Assembly (NCBI GenBank): GCA_006218025.1
Contig: VBWA01000002.1
Span: 1 to 64,000 of the forward strand
Reading direction: 5' to 3'
Source: Rhodocyclaceae bacterium
GTDB taxonomy: Bacteria > Pseudomonadota > Gammaproteobacteria > Burkholderiales > Rhodocyclaceae
Length of the DNA: 64,000 nucleotides
Shown here: piece by piece, positions 26,589 to 35,477 of the stretch
Layout of the letters: each line of letters opens with the position of its first letter
How positions within the stretch are numbered: position 1 is the stretch's first letter
Notes under the pieces: model-generated
Told to the model about the DNA's origin: nothing
Databases searched by the model: none
Seen by the model: the letters and a program-made list of their open reading frames with translations, nothing else
Translations under genes and position numbers: made by a program

Positions 26589-27281
26589 TTAACGTGACGC
26601 TATCAGGCACTCTGCAATCCTGAAATCGAGCAGGGTGTCGATATCCAGCGCGCGCTCGATCGGAACATGCACATGGCGAACCAAGCCCTCGAATATTCCA
26701 TTTTTGGTCATCACAAACTCCGGCCGGACCACATAAGCCACGGTTGTGACATCGAAAACCACCGGAGCGTCCTGGCGACGGAATACCGATCCGACGGGAG
26801 GGATAACCAGACCGACGCATCCATCACTCTGCATCTTCACCATGTTGAAGTAGGGACTTCGATGGGCATCGGTAACCGTAATAACCGCGTCCACGCCGCC
26901 CTTCTCGTACTCATCCAGGCAGCGCTCCAGATCTTCCACGGCCCTCAACGGCGCAGTGGCGGGGACAGATACCAAGGCTTCTGGATAGCCTCCCGTTGCC
27001 TCCTTGAGGAAGTCCAGTGCGTGGCGCCAAACCAGCCACTCGGGCGTATTGTCCTGCGCCAGTTCGGCCGGTCGCATGAACGGCACTTCCGCACCGTGCG
27101 TGCGTGCGACATCTGCGATCTCTTCTGAATCCGTCGAGACAATCACACGGTCAATACGAGCGACGGCCGATGCCGTTTCAATTGCCCAGGCAATCAGCGG
27201 CTTTCCCGCCAAACAACGAATATTCTTCCCCGGCAACCCCTTTGATCCACCGCGGGCGAAAATGAATGCGGCCGCTTTCAC
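26589..27281 (-). CDS. legF: CMP-nonulosonate cytidylyltransferase (LegF/PtmB, NeuA family)
   Basis: 230 residues from a GTG at 27281 that overlaps the upstream gene by GTGA. FIFARGGSKGLPGKNI is the CTP-binding signature of CMP-sialic acid synthetases, and VIVSTDSEEIADVA and ALDIDTLLDFRIAE are typical of the LegF/PtmB/NeuA branch. It couples CMP to a nine-carbon keto acid, here most likely a legionaminic acid derivative given the adjacent NeuB, NeuC and PtmE homologues. It is the second of two CMP-sugar synthetases in the locus. Confidence 0.9.
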   Translation of the reverse strand: MKAAAFIFARGGSKGLPGKNIRCLAGKPLIAWAIETASAVARIDRVIVSTDSEEIADVARTHGAEVPFMRPAELAQDNTPEWLVWRHALDFLKEATGGYPEALVSVPATAPLRAVEDLERCLDEYEKGGVDAVITVTDAHRSPYFNMVKMQSDGCVGLVIPPVGSVFRRQDAPVVFDVTTVAYVVRPEFVMTKNGIFEGLVRHVHVPIERALDIDTLLDFRIAECLIASR

Positions 27282-28327
27282 GCATGGATCCTTCCGTTTG
27301 GCATTTCCTTTGCGACTTCCATCTGCGCTCCAGATACTGATGCTTGTCGGGCTGCTTCAATGATTTGCAAAACCCGCAGTCCGTCCTCGCCCGCAACCAA
27401 TGGTGCCGCCCGTCCGTTGATGCATTCGAAGAAATTTTGCCATTCGTCGAGGTAGCTATCGTCGCGCTTGTGCTGGTGACAGAAAATCTCACTCCACTGG
27501 CTTGCCCCTGGGTCAAACCGTTCGACCAAACCGGTCAATCCATTCCAGCGCAGGCTACCTTCCTCACCTATTGCGGTACAAATTCGCGTGGTGTCGTGGC
27601 GGATAAAGTCCATGCTCAGGGTTCCGATAAGTCGTCGGCCGTCGGTCCCGGGTGCAAAACCAAGGATCAGGTGAGCCGTGTCCTCGACGTCGATCTCAAG
27701 GGTGCTTTGCTTGCTCAGCGTCGCCTTTACCCAATCGACCTCACCGAAAATCCAGCGCAAATAGTCAAGTTCGTGGCTGAGTTCAAGCAATGCACCACCG
27801 CCGAGTTCACTGCGCGCCGATACTCCCTGTCGATAATCCGTATCGGGACGCCAGGATGGCAGGTATTGTCCGATCTCACAACGGACCGACAGCACCCTGC
27901 CGATAGCTTTCTGGCCAAGCAAATCGCGAAACCGCTGTAGCGAAGGAAAAAATCGCAGGTTGTAGCCGATCATCAGGACGGTTCCCCGTTCACGACAGGT
28001 GTCGAGCAACCGGGATACGCCATTAAGCGTCGCTGAAAGCGGTTTCTCTACCAGAAGATGCGTGCCTGCCCTGGCCAGAGGCAGAGCCACGTCCACATGA
28101 AATGTGGCGGGATTTGCAATGACTGCAATCTGCGGCGCAAAACCGATTGCGTCGTCCAGGCGCGAAAAGCCGCCATTTGCGAATTCGGGAACCGCTTCGT
28201 TGTCCCGATGACGCAGGACACGGATGTCCGCATCAGGCAACAAGGCCCTGGCCAGGCGCAGATGCCGTTTGCCGATGCTTCCCTGCCCGACAATGAGGGC
28301 GCGGCAAATGGACTCTTTGCCTTTCAT
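27278..28327 (-). CDS. ptmF: Gfo/Idh/MocA family oxidoreductase (PtmF-like)
   Basis: 349 residues. ALIVGQGSIGKRHLRLA is the dinucleotide-binding loop, LLVEKPLS the EKP motif, and GGGALLELSHELDYLRWIFG the region around the family histidine. Its order (ptmE, this gene, legF, ptmA) matches Campylobacter, where PtmF is required for legionaminic acid and is proposed to help form the GlcN precursor. It overlaps legF by four bases. The family is certain; the PtmF equivalence is from gene order. Confidence 0.82.
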   Translation of the reverse strand: MKGKESICRALIVGQGSIGKRHLRLARALLPDADIRVLRHRDNEAVPEFANGGFSRLDDAIGFAPQIAVIANPATFHVDVALPLARAGTHLLVEKPLSATLNGVSRLLDTCRERGTVLMIGYNLRFFPSLQRFRDLLGQKAIGRVLSVRCEIGQYLPSWRPDTDYRQGVSARSELGGGALLELSHELDYLRWIFGEVDWVKATLSKQSTLEIDVEDTAHLILGFAPGTDGRRLIGTLSMDFIRHDTTRICTAIGEEGSLRWNGLTGLVERFDPGASQWSEIFCHQHKRDDSYLDEWQNFFECINGRAAPLVAGEDGLRVLQIIEAARQASVSGAQMEVAKEMPNGRIHA

Positions 28328-28340
28328 GGCGGCGACATTC

Positions 28341-29417
28341 CTATGTTCCCGGGTCCGTTTTAATATCGCCAGGCGTTTCGGCGATGGCGCGCGTCAAGTC
28401 TTCCGGCCTTCCCACGTCCAGCCACGGTTCGTGCATCGGGTACGCTACTGTGCGCATCGCTCTTGCCTGCAGGCGCTCAAACAAGGTGGGCATGTCGCAA
28501 CGTGCGTCTTCTTCCAGCACGGCGAGGGCCTTGGGATCGAGCGCGTAAACCCCCGCGTTGATATGGCTGCGGGCTACGGGCTTTTCCTCGAAGCCGACGA
28601 TATCGACCCCCTCGGTCTGCACCACGCCGAAGGGGTGCTGCCACTCGTGAACACGTACCGCCATGGTTGCGGCGGCCTGGTGACGAATATGGAAGTCCAG
28701 CAGTTCGCCATAGCGGATGTCGGTGATCACGTCGCCGTTGGTCACCACAAAGGGAACTTCGGGTCGGGGGCTGAGCAGACCCAACGCGCCGGCGGTACCC
28801 AGGGGCGATCGTTCGCGCAGGTAGTCGATCTGCACCTGCAGGCGTTCGCCCTTGCCGAAGTAGTCCTCGATCATGTGCCCCAGATAGTGGATCGCCAGGA
28901 CGAAGTGGCTGAAGCCCTCCAGCTTGGCACGCTCGATGATGTGTTCCAGCATAGGCTTGCCAGCGACGGGAAGCAGCGGCTTGGGGCAGTCTTCCGTATG
29001 CGGGCGCAGCCGCGTGCCCAAGCCGCCGGCCATGATCACCATGAGATTGGCTCGCAGCGGAGGTGTGGTGATCCGGTCCCAGAGATGCAAGCCGACGACG
29101 TGGCGGCATTCGTCGACAACCGGAATCTGCTGGATCTTGTTGGCCACCATGATCTGCATTACCGTCTCTCTTCCCATCTGGGGCGGCACTACCAGCGCAT
29201 TGCGATGGATGATGCTGGCAATCGGACTGTTGATGTCCAGCCCCCTGAGCAATCCGCGCCGGATATCCCCGTCCGAAATCGTGCCCTCCAGTTCGCCGGC
29301 ATCATTGGCCACAAGGACGATCTTGATCGCAACCTGGTCCAGATTGCGTATCGCCTGCTGAATGGTGGCACTCGAAGGGAGGATGGCTTTGCGCCAGAGT
29401 TCTTCGTCTGAATTCAC
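28341..29417 (-). CDS. ptmE: CBS-domain nucleotidyltransferase (PtmE-like, GlcN-1-P guanylyltransferase)
   Basis: 358 residues, starting at GTG. The first ~125 residues form a CBS pair (TISDGDIRRGLLRG, MVANKIQQIPVVDECRHVVGL). The rest is a sugar-nucleotidyltransferase: VIMAGGLGTRLRPHTEDCPKPLLP at about 127, VTNGDVITDI and INAGVYALDP. This fusion is PtmE of Campylobacter, which makes GDP-GlcN (then GDP-GlcNAc) and so commits the sugar to legionaminic acid rather than sialic acid. It is the main evidence that this pathway is of the GDP-dependent legionaminic type. Confidence 0.9.
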   Translation of the reverse strand: MNSDEELWRKAILPSSATIQQAIRNLDQVAIKIVLVANDAGELEGTISDGDIRRGLLRGLDINSPIASIIHRNALVVPPQMGRETVMQIMVANKIQQIPVVDECRHVVGLHLWDRITTPPLRANLMVIMAGGLGTRLRPHTEDCPKPLLPVAGKPMLEHIIERAKLEGFSHFVLAIHYLGHMIEDYFGKGERLQVQIDYLRERSPLGTAGALGLLSPRPEVPFVVTNGDVITDIRYGELLDFHIRHQAAATMAVRVHEWQHPFGVVQTEGVDIVGFEEKPVARSHINAGVYALDPKALAVLEEDARCDMPTLFERLQARAMRTVAYPMHEPWLDVGRPEDLTRAIAETPGDIKTDPGT

Positions 29418-29432
29418 GTGTCGTGCCTCAAC

Positions 29433-30596
29433 TCAAGGTGCAGGTAGATCGAAAAAGGCCTTCTTGGTCACGCCCTCAAGCGCTACCCGGCGCAAGGTGT
29501 CGACCACCTTTTCGCTTGCGCCGCCCTCGCCGTAGGGATTGCGCACTTCACGCAGGCTGGCCTGAAAATCGGCGGCGTACAGTCTTTGCAGGGCAGCGCT
29601 GATGTTCGACCTGACCGGTTCGCAGTTGATGATGCTCGCGGCCTGAAGCCGGCCGCGCTGACGATCTCCGATATTGATGGTTCCCTTCCGGAAACTCGGT
29701 ACTTCCGTCAGGCCGCTGGAGGAATTGCCGACCACGCCATCGACCTGGGCAATGCAGGACAGGTAGCGCAGCTGCCCGAGGGACGTGAAGACGTGCGCAT
29801 TGGCGTGCTGCGCAACGAACTGTTGCAGCATCCCGATCAGGATCCGTCCATCCGTGTCGGCGTTCGGCATGGTGAAAATGAGCTGCGTGTCCTGCAACTC
29901 CGCCAAGACAGACAGCAATTCGGTCATCTGGACTGCAGCGGTTGCAGTTTCCAGCGTGACCGGATGAAATGTGACGAGCAGGTTTTTTGTTCCGAACTTG
30001 AGGCCGAGCGATGCCTCCAGTTCCGCACGGTCCAGAAGCTTCAAGCGCTTGATGTTGTCGACACCCATGCCCCCCACCAGGAATACGCGCTCGGGTTGCT
30101 CGCCGAGCTGTATCACTCGACGACGATATTCTTCCGCAGCAACGAAATGCAGGTGGGACATCTTGGTGATCGAATGGCGAATTGCTTCATCTATCACACC
30201 TTCGGTCGTCTCCCCTCCGTGCAAATGAGCCACGGGAACACGAGCGACCATGGCGGCAACCACGGCAGAAAATGTTTCGAACCTGTCGCCCAGCACCAGC
30301 AACAAGTCCGGTTGCAGCTGCTGCAGCGCATCTCCAAAACCGATCAGTCCCACTCCAATCGACTTGCTCAGGCCGGTCGGCGTATCCGAGCTGAGGAGCA
30401 TTTCTATCTTGCGATCGATCTTGAATCCGTCGTGCTCGATCTCGCGATAAGTGAGACCGAATTCCGGCGACAGATGCATTCCGGTCACTATCAGCTGCAG
30501 TTCAAGATCCCGGCTCGCCCGAATACCTTCCAATACCCATCGCAGTTGCCCGTACTCCGCGCGGGTTCCCGTAACGACGCAAATCTTGCGGGTCAT
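29433..30596 (-). CDS. legG: Hydrolysing NDP-sugar 2-epimerase (LegG, NeuC family)
   Basis: 387 residues. ICVVTGTRAEYGQL at the N-terminus, LVLGDRFETFSA, HLHGGETTEGVIDEAIRHSITKMSHLHF and VGNSSSGLTEVPSF are hallmark NeuC/LegG motifs. The enzyme hydrolyses an NDP-2,4-diacetamido-sugar with inversion at C2 to free the hexose used by NeuB-type synthases. It overlaps legI by ATGA (30593-30596). With PtmE and LegB/LegC present, the substrate should be GDP-2,4-diacetamido-2,4,6-trideoxyglucose. That substrate is inferred from context. Confidence 0.92.
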   Translation of the reverse strand: MTRKICVVTGTRAEYGQLRWVLEGIRASRDLELQLIVTGMHLSPEFGLTYREIEHDGFKIDRKIEMLLSSDTPTGLSKSIGVGLIGFGDALQQLQPDLLLVLGDRFETFSAVVAAMVARVPVAHLHGGETTEGVIDEAIRHSITKMSHLHFVAAEEYRRRVIQLGEQPERVFLVGGMGVDNIKRLKLLDRAELEASLGLKFGTKNLLVTFHPVTLETATAAVQMTELLSVLAELQDTQLIFTMPNADTDGRILIGMLQQFVAQHANAHVFTSLGQLRYLSCIAQVDGVVGNSSSGLTEVPSFRKGTINIGDRQRGRLQAASIINCEPVRSNISAALQRLYAADFQASLREVRNPYGEGGASEKVVDTLRRVALEGVTKKAFFDLPAP

Positions 30597-31597
30597 AATT
30601 CGATCATCTCGTCTGGAAGGAAGTCGCGCGGCGCCTTGCGGCCCATCACCTCGTCCCAGCGCATGGGGGACAGGCCGGAACCCGGACGCTTGGCGGTCAG
30701 GTTCGCTGCGCTGAAGGCTTCTCCGACGCGTATGGCGTGCGCCGCCACGAGCGACCTGCGGGCGATATCCTTGTTCCTCGATTCGCTGGAGCTGGGACGC
30801 TTGATGCCGTCCCCCATGGCCAGCTCGATATTGCGGATGGCCGACACCATGGCCTTGAGCTCGTCAGGTTCCAGGCTCGCCTTGTGGTCGGGCCCGGGAA
30901 GCTGGCGGTCCAGCGTGAAATGCTTTTCTATCATGGTAGCGCCGAGTGCCACCGCGGCGAGGGACACCTCGATGCCCGCGGTGTGGTCGGAATAGCCCAC
31001 CCGCACGCCGAAGGCATCCCTGATGGTTTGCATGGCGCGAAGGTTGACATCCGTCATCGGCGTCGGATATTCGGTGTTGCAATGGAGCACGGTGATTCGC
31101 TCGCGATTTGTCCCCGACTGCTCCAGCACTTCCAGTGCCGCTTCGATTTCGCCCAGCGTTGACATTCCGGTCGAAAGAATGGTCGGTCGGCGATAGGCGC
31201 CGACCTGTCGCAGATACGGTAGGTTGGTGATCTCGCCTGACGGAATCTTGTGATAGGGCTGCCCGAGTTTTTCGAGGAACTCCAGGCTGACGGGATCGAA
31301 GGCCGTGGAGAAGAAAATGACGCCGCGTTCCTCGCAATAGGCCTTGAGCTCCCGGTGGGTTTCCAGCGGGAAAAGTATTTTCCGGATCATTTCGAGCTGG
31401 GACTCGTCGGCCCGGGATGTCTCTTTCTGATAGTCCGCCTTTTGCGCGTAGCGGGTAACGACCAGCTCGGGTATTGCCGTCTGAAACTTGACGGCGTCGG
31501 CTCCGGCCGCTGCAGCCGCGTCGATCAGACCGCGCGCAAGACCTAGATCGGCGTTGTGATTGACGCCGGCTTCCGCGATGATGAAAGTCCTGTTCAT
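30593..31597 (-). CDS. legI: Nonulosonate synthase (LegI, NeuB family)
   Basis: 334 residues from the ATG at 31597, which has a strong AGGAGG site at 31604-31609; the longer upstream frame lies in the neighbouring gene. FIIAEAGVNHN, DAVKFQTA, KIPSGEITNLPYL, STGMSTLGEI, LHCNTEYPT and EKHFTLDR are TIM-barrel NeuB motifs. The C-terminal ~60 residues are an SAF antifreeze-like domain. It condenses PEP with a 6-deoxy-mannose derivative to form legionaminic acid or a close relative. Confidence 0.93.
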   Translation of the reverse strand: MNRTFIIAEAGVNHNADLGLARGLIDAAAAAGADAVKFQTAIPELVVTRYAQKADYQKETSRADESQLEMIRKILFPLETHRELKAYCEERGVIFFSTAFDPVSLEFLEKLGQPYHKIPSGEITNLPYLRQVGAYRRPTILSTGMSTLGEIEAALEVLEQSGTNRERITVLHCNTEYPTPMTDVNLRAMQTIRDAFGVRVGYSDHTAGIEVSLAAVALGATMIEKHFTLDRQLPGPDHKASLEPDELKAMVSAIRNIELAMGDGIKRPSSSESRNKDIARRSLVAAHAIRVGEAFSAANLTAKRPGSGLSPMRWDEVMGRKAPRDFLPDEMIEL

Positions 31598-31599
31598 CG

Positions 31600-32544
31600 T
31601 CAAACCTCCTGCCGCACTCGCCGGGGCAGTCCGCGACTGCCTGCGTGCACACATTCCCGAAGCATCATGTCCAACCCCTGCCTTATGTCCGATTGCGGCT
31701 GCCAGCCAAGGCGATGTTTCGCGCGCCCGATATCCAGGCCGAAGCGGGTGACCGGCTCGTGCTGGACCGCCTGAATTTCATCTACGACTATGTTCCCCTG
31801 ACCTGCAACAGAAACACAAGCTTCCGCGAGTTCCCTTACCGAGAGCGGGCTACCGGAAGCGATGTTGAACGTCTCCCAGGCTTCTGCGCGCAGTATGGCA
31901 AGTATCGCAAGCGCCACATCTGCGGCATGGACGAAATCGATCCTGTCATTCACGGGCGGGATCAGTTCGATGGCAGCTCCTGCGCTCGCCGTGGCAAGGA
32001 ATCGACTGACCATCTTCGTCTCGGGAAGACCGAAGCCATAGAGGGAGGACGGTCTGACGATGGCCAGCTTGAGTCCCTGCCGGCATAGGCGCTTGAGCGC
32101 ATCCTCGGCGAGCAGTTTCGAAAGGCCGTAAAACCCGCCCAGCCCGCTCCAACCCGTTGCCGCATCTTCCTGCAACTCGCCTGAAGCGATGTCTTCATAG
32201 ACAGTCGCACTCGAAATGTGCACCACCGGCACGCCGCGACTGATCGCCCACTGGGCCAGGTTGACGCACGCCCGGACATTCGTGTCGAACATCAGGCCCT
32301 GATCGACAGGCCCCGCTGTTTGAACCATCGCGCCTGCATGTACCACCGCCTGCACACCGGGAAACATGGTATCGAACTGTTCCGTCGCCAGCCAGTTCGC
32401 CAGGTCCCAGGTGCCAGCTTCGCCGTCCGCTGCGGTCCCGCGACCAACCGCGATGACCTGAGCCCCTTCGTGCTCCAGTGCCGCACGTATGTGACGGCCG
32501 AGCATTCCCGTCGCACCGGTCAGGCCGATCCGGTTCAGAACCAT
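31600..32544 (-). CDS. NAD-dependent epimerase/dehydratase (extended SDR)
   Basis: 314 residues. IGLTGATGMLGRHI binds NAD(P), VVHISSATVYED gives the catalytic Ser/Thr, and FYGLSKLLAED the YxxxK pair; VRPSSLYGFG and IDFVHAADVA follow. This is a nucleotide-sugar 4-epimerase or reductase of uncertain substrate. Its stop lies immediately before the ribosome-binding site of legI. It falls between the ATP-grasp gene and the nonulosonate genes and may modify either sugar. Confidence 0.84.
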   Translation of the reverse strand: MVLNRIGLTGATGMLGRHIRAALEHEGAQVIAVGRGTAADGEAGTWDLANWLATEQFDTMFPGVQAVVHAGAMVQTAGPVDQGLMFDTNVRACVNLAQWAISRGVPVVHISSATVYEDIASGELQEDAATGWSGLGGFYGLSKLLAEDALKRLCRQGLKLAIVRPSSLYGFGLPETKMVSRFLATASAGAAIELIPPVNDRIDFVHAADVALAILAILRAEAWETFNIASGSPLSVRELAEACVSVAGQGNIVVDEIQAVQHEPVTRFGLDIGRAKHRLGWQPQSDIRQGLDMMLRECVHAGSRGLPRRVRQEV

Positions 32545-33578
32545 GGATTCACGCAGCCCTTGTGAATGCCGGGCTGCAGCTCATCCGCCCGGACATCATC
32601 GACAAATACCTCTTCGTGGTATCGCAGCGCGATTCCGGAGCGAATCACCGGGTCGGTGATGTCCTCTCGATAGAAATAGTTCCGCAACGTCATCTCCGGT
32701 TCATTGAACCCGAAATGGGCGCGCACTGCCGTGGTGCCGGAAAAGCGCGCGTTGATTTCGAACGGGACCGGGCCGGCCTCCGTCAGCATCAGCTGAACAT
32801 TCAGGGACCCGATGAAGTCCATGGCGCCGCCAATCGCCAGCATCAATTCATCCAGTTCGCCGAAGCGGGCGACTTCGACATGCCACGAGGTTCCGCCGCG
32901 AACCGTGCGGCGCGCCGCAAAGGGTCCGAGAATCCGTCCATCCAGCGTCTTGAATACGCTGCAGGTGTATTCGCTGTGCAGTTCCGCTGTCGGCAGGTCG
33001 ATCACTCGCTGCAGCATCGGCAGGGGAGTCGAGGAGTAGCACTCCTCCAGCATCGCACGATCCCGTACGACGTGGACATGCCGCGACGAAGTGCCACGGC
33101 GCGTCTTGAGCATCACGGGATAGCCCCATTCATTTGCCACCCTGGCCGCAGCGGCCATGTCGCCCGGCAAAAACGCCTCCGCATAGGGGAGTCCGTTGGC
33201 GCGGAGAAACTCCGCTGTCAGCCACTTGTCATCAGCGATCCGGACCGTGTCGACCGGAGCGGCGATCACGAGCGTGCCGGTCTGGCGTTCGATCAGAGCC
33301 TTGTGCTCGGCGAAGAACAGCAAATCGAATTCCGATCCGACCATGACCACGTCGATCTTTTCCCGGACCAGAATTTCCGTGATGATTTCCAGCGACCCGG
33401 CGGCTTCTACGCGCGGCATGAGAATCGCCTCATCCCCGCGATAGAGCGCGGCGTTCAGCGGTGCGATGTCGGCGCTGACGATGGTCACCGGCAAGCGGGA
33501 CCAACGAAGGGCCTTGTGTATGCCCTGCCCGACACCGCTGCCTGCACCCGTCACCAGGACACGACATTGTCTATGCAT
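32535..33578 (-). CDS. ATP-grasp ligase
   Basis: 347 residues from the ATG at 33578 (MHRQCRVLVTGAG). A pre-ATP-grasp Rossmann region (residues 1-100, VGSEFDLLFFAEHK) precedes the ATP-grasp domain, with GYPVMLKTRRGTSSRHVHVV (Gly-rich loop and ATP-binding Lys) and the Mg-binding PVPFEINARFSGTTAV. These enzymes join a carboxylate to an amine through an acyl phosphate. In glycan loci they may add amino acids or acyl groups to amino sugars or uronic acids. Located between legBC and legI, where legH is missing, it could provide the N-acylation step. That is speculative. Confidence 0.85.
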   Translation of the reverse strand: MHRQCRVLVTGAGSGVGQGIHKALRWSRLPVTIVSADIAPLNAALYRGDEAILMPRVEAAGSLEIITEILVREKIDVVMVGSEFDLLFFAEHKALIERQTGTLVIAAPVDTVRIADDKWLTAEFLRANGLPYAEAFLPGDMAAAARVANEWGYPVMLKTRRGTSSRHVHVVRDRAMLEECYSSTPLPMLQRVIDLPTAELHSEYTCSVFKTLDGRILGPFAARRTVRGGTSWHVEVARFGELDELMLAIGGAMDFIGSLNVQLMLTEAGPVPFEINARFSGTTAVRAHFGFNEPEMTLRNYFYREDITDPVIRSGIALRYHEEVFVDDVRADELQPGIHKGCVNPWF

Positions 33579-34311
33579 TTTTCGCCTGCCGTTCGAGGAG
33601 TCGCGTGATTGCGCCGACTTCCGCCAGGGAGTGGGCATTTGAACCAAAGGTGATGAAGGCATCGAATTCACGGCACCATTCGATCATCCGGTAGGGATTC
33701 GGGTGGTAATAGGAATTGACCTCGACCGCCACTCCATACTCTGCCGCGCGTGCAATCAGCGGACGGATCCTGTCGTCCGGCGGAACCCGCTTGAAGCGCC
33801 GGTAGCTCATGCCGAACATGTGCCCGAGAATGTCGACTTGCGGATTTGCCAATACCGCCCAGCTCAGGTCGAACTCGAGGTCGATCGCGGCATCCGGATC
33901 GGTTTGCTCGAACTGCAGGGTGCGCCCGTCGGAGCCGATGAAGCGATGCACGCTTGCCATCACGAAGTCGCACAGCTCGCTGATCGCCGGAATGGTGTCG
34001 ATGTCCCCATCGCGCGATTCGACCTTTACCTCCGTACCCACATAAGCCTTGCAAGGCGTTTGGGGCAGTGCCCTGACTTGCGCGGCAAACGACGGGAACC
34101 AGTCGACGCTCGTCTTCCGGCTGTGTTCGCTGTAAAGCACCGTCGCCAGGCCGCAGGCAACTGCGGCCTGATAGACGGCGTCCACGCTCGCCTCGCCATC
34201 CGTCCACGACGTATGCAGGTGCGAATCTATCCTCGGCAGATCGGCCAGGTCGAGTTCTCTTGCCTTAAGGATCAGGCCATCGCGATCCATGGCTCTTGAT
34301 CTCCCGTTCAT
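33571..34311 (-). CDS. PHP-domain hydrolase
   Basis: 246 residues from the ATG at 34311, which overlaps the upstream methyltransferase stop by ATGA. RIDSHLHTSWTDGE is PHP motif I, LYSEHSRK motif II, VGTEVKV and MASVHRF the next metal ligands, ILGHMFG and VEVNSYYHPNP later ones. These metal centres act as phosphatases or phosphoesterases (HisK/YcdX type). The coupled neighbour is an ATP-grasp ligase, so dephosphorylation of an intermediate or of the joined acyl group may be its job. Function inferred. Confidence 0.84.
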   Translation of the reverse strand: MNGRSRAMDRDGLILKARELDLADLPRIDSHLHTSWTDGEASVDAVYQAAVACGLATVLYSEHSRKTSVDWFPSFAAQVRALPQTPCKAYVGTEVKVESRDGDIDTIPAISELCDFVMASVHRFIGSDGRTLQFEQTDPDAAIDLEFDLSWAVLANPQVDILGHMFGMSYRRFKRVPPDDRIRPLIARAAEYGVAVEVNSYYHPNPYRMIEWCREFDAFITFGSNAHSLAEVGAITRLLERQAKNA

Positions 34312-35477
34312 GGTGAGCAGCCGCCCAGCGGCAGCAGGCGCGAAGGATCGAATCCACCTTTCTCGATCGCGAATTGCCTGATCTGGTCGTAAAACGACAT
34401 GGCGGATATCACCAGCAGCGAGTTCTGCGCATAAGACGCGTCGGTCGACACCCGAATCGGAGTTGTACATGCCGGCAGATAAAGTCCTTCCTTTGATACA
34501 TCGCCGTCATACAGGCGAATCCCGGAATGACTGCCCAGACCGGTCAGCGCAAGGAAGCTGTTCAGCCCCTGGGTGGCGCCGTGAAATGCCACAAGCTCAC
34601 CGCGCTGCAGGCAGCGCCGGATCTTGTCGGCCGTGTTCGTCAAGAGATTCCGATACATGGCGGCACTTTGCAGAAGCAGCTCCGACTCGCCGCCGGCCTG
34701 GCTGGTGACAAGGTTTCCCGAACCGGCTTCGAGGACCAGGGTGAAGAGGTCATTCCCGCTGTGAAGGGAAACAACATCAAAGCCGGCCAGAGATGCGGTG
34801 CAGCCGGAAGACGTTGCGGTGAAGTAGCTTAGATGCTCATGCAGCAGCGCATTCAGATCCCCGCGACGCAACTGGGCTTCGCAGTCGGGATAGATCAGGA
34901 CGACCTTGCCGCCCTCCGCCAGTTGTCCCCGTATGTTGCGCAGGAAATCAAGCGGATCCGGAACATGTTCCAGGACGCTGAAGCCGAGGACAAGGTCGAA
35001 ACGACGGCCGGCCAGTTGCGGGTTGGGGAAGTAGTCGCGAACGACTTCCACCCCTTCCGCGGAGTCCCGCGCGGACGGATCGACAAGCACATAGGATTTC
35101 GGCTGGTACAACGCCCTTAGCCGGCTTGCCACCCAGGTACTTCCGCCGCCGATTTCCAGGATGTTTTCAGGGCGCATGCCGCCGATGGCGTTCTTCACGG
35201 CTGTCACGCTGCGCTCACCGAGGGCGTTGGCCCAGGCGCTTGCGCCCGGCGGCGGCGTTATGAAATTGTATTCGTCCAGACCATAGGCACTCACGACTTC
35301 CGCGATGATCGGCTCCGAGCTAACCTGCCGGATAAGGCCATCGTTCCCCACGGTCAAGGCAAACGGATAGCTTCGCCTGACACCGGGCGCCTTCTGCGCG
35401 CCTTCCCAGAACGGCATCGCATCGAAAGTGATAGTCGGAACGCCATCGTTCACTGAAAGGTCTAGTACGGCCGTCAC
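34308..35477 (-). CDS. SAM-dependent methyltransferase with C-terminal domain of C-methyltransferase type
   Basis: 389 residues if translation starts at the GTG at 35477, whose GTGA overlaps the legC stop exactly; the frame stays open upstream to 35612 but would overlap legC by 139 bases. ILEIGGGSTWVASRL is SAM motif I and VLGFSVLEHVPDPLDFL, LAEGGKVVLIYPD complete the core domain. The C-terminal part (VAFHGATQGLNSFLAL, IRLYDGDVSKEG) resembles the second domain of sugar C-methyltransferases. It lies between legC and the PHP gene and may methylate an intermediate of that branch. Confidence 0.8.
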   Translation of the reverse strand: MTAVLDLSVNDGVPTITFDAMPFWEGAQKAPGVRRSYPFALTVGNDGLIRQVSSEPIIAEVVSAYGLDEYNFITPPPGASAWANALGERSVTAVKNAIGGMRPENILEIGGGSTWVASRLRALYQPKSYVLVDPSARDSAEGVEVVRDYFPNPQLAGRRFDLVLGFSVLEHVPDPLDFLRNIRGQLAEGGKVVLIYPDCEAQLRRGDLNALLHEHLSYFTATSSGCTASLAGFDVVSLHSGNDLFTLVLEAGSGNLVTSQAGGESELLLQSAAMYRNLLTNTADKIRRCLQRGELVAFHGATQGLNSFLALTGLGSHSGIRLYDGDVSKEGLYLPACTTPIRVSTDASYAQNSLLVISAMSFYDQIRQFAIEKGGFDPSRLLPLGGCSP

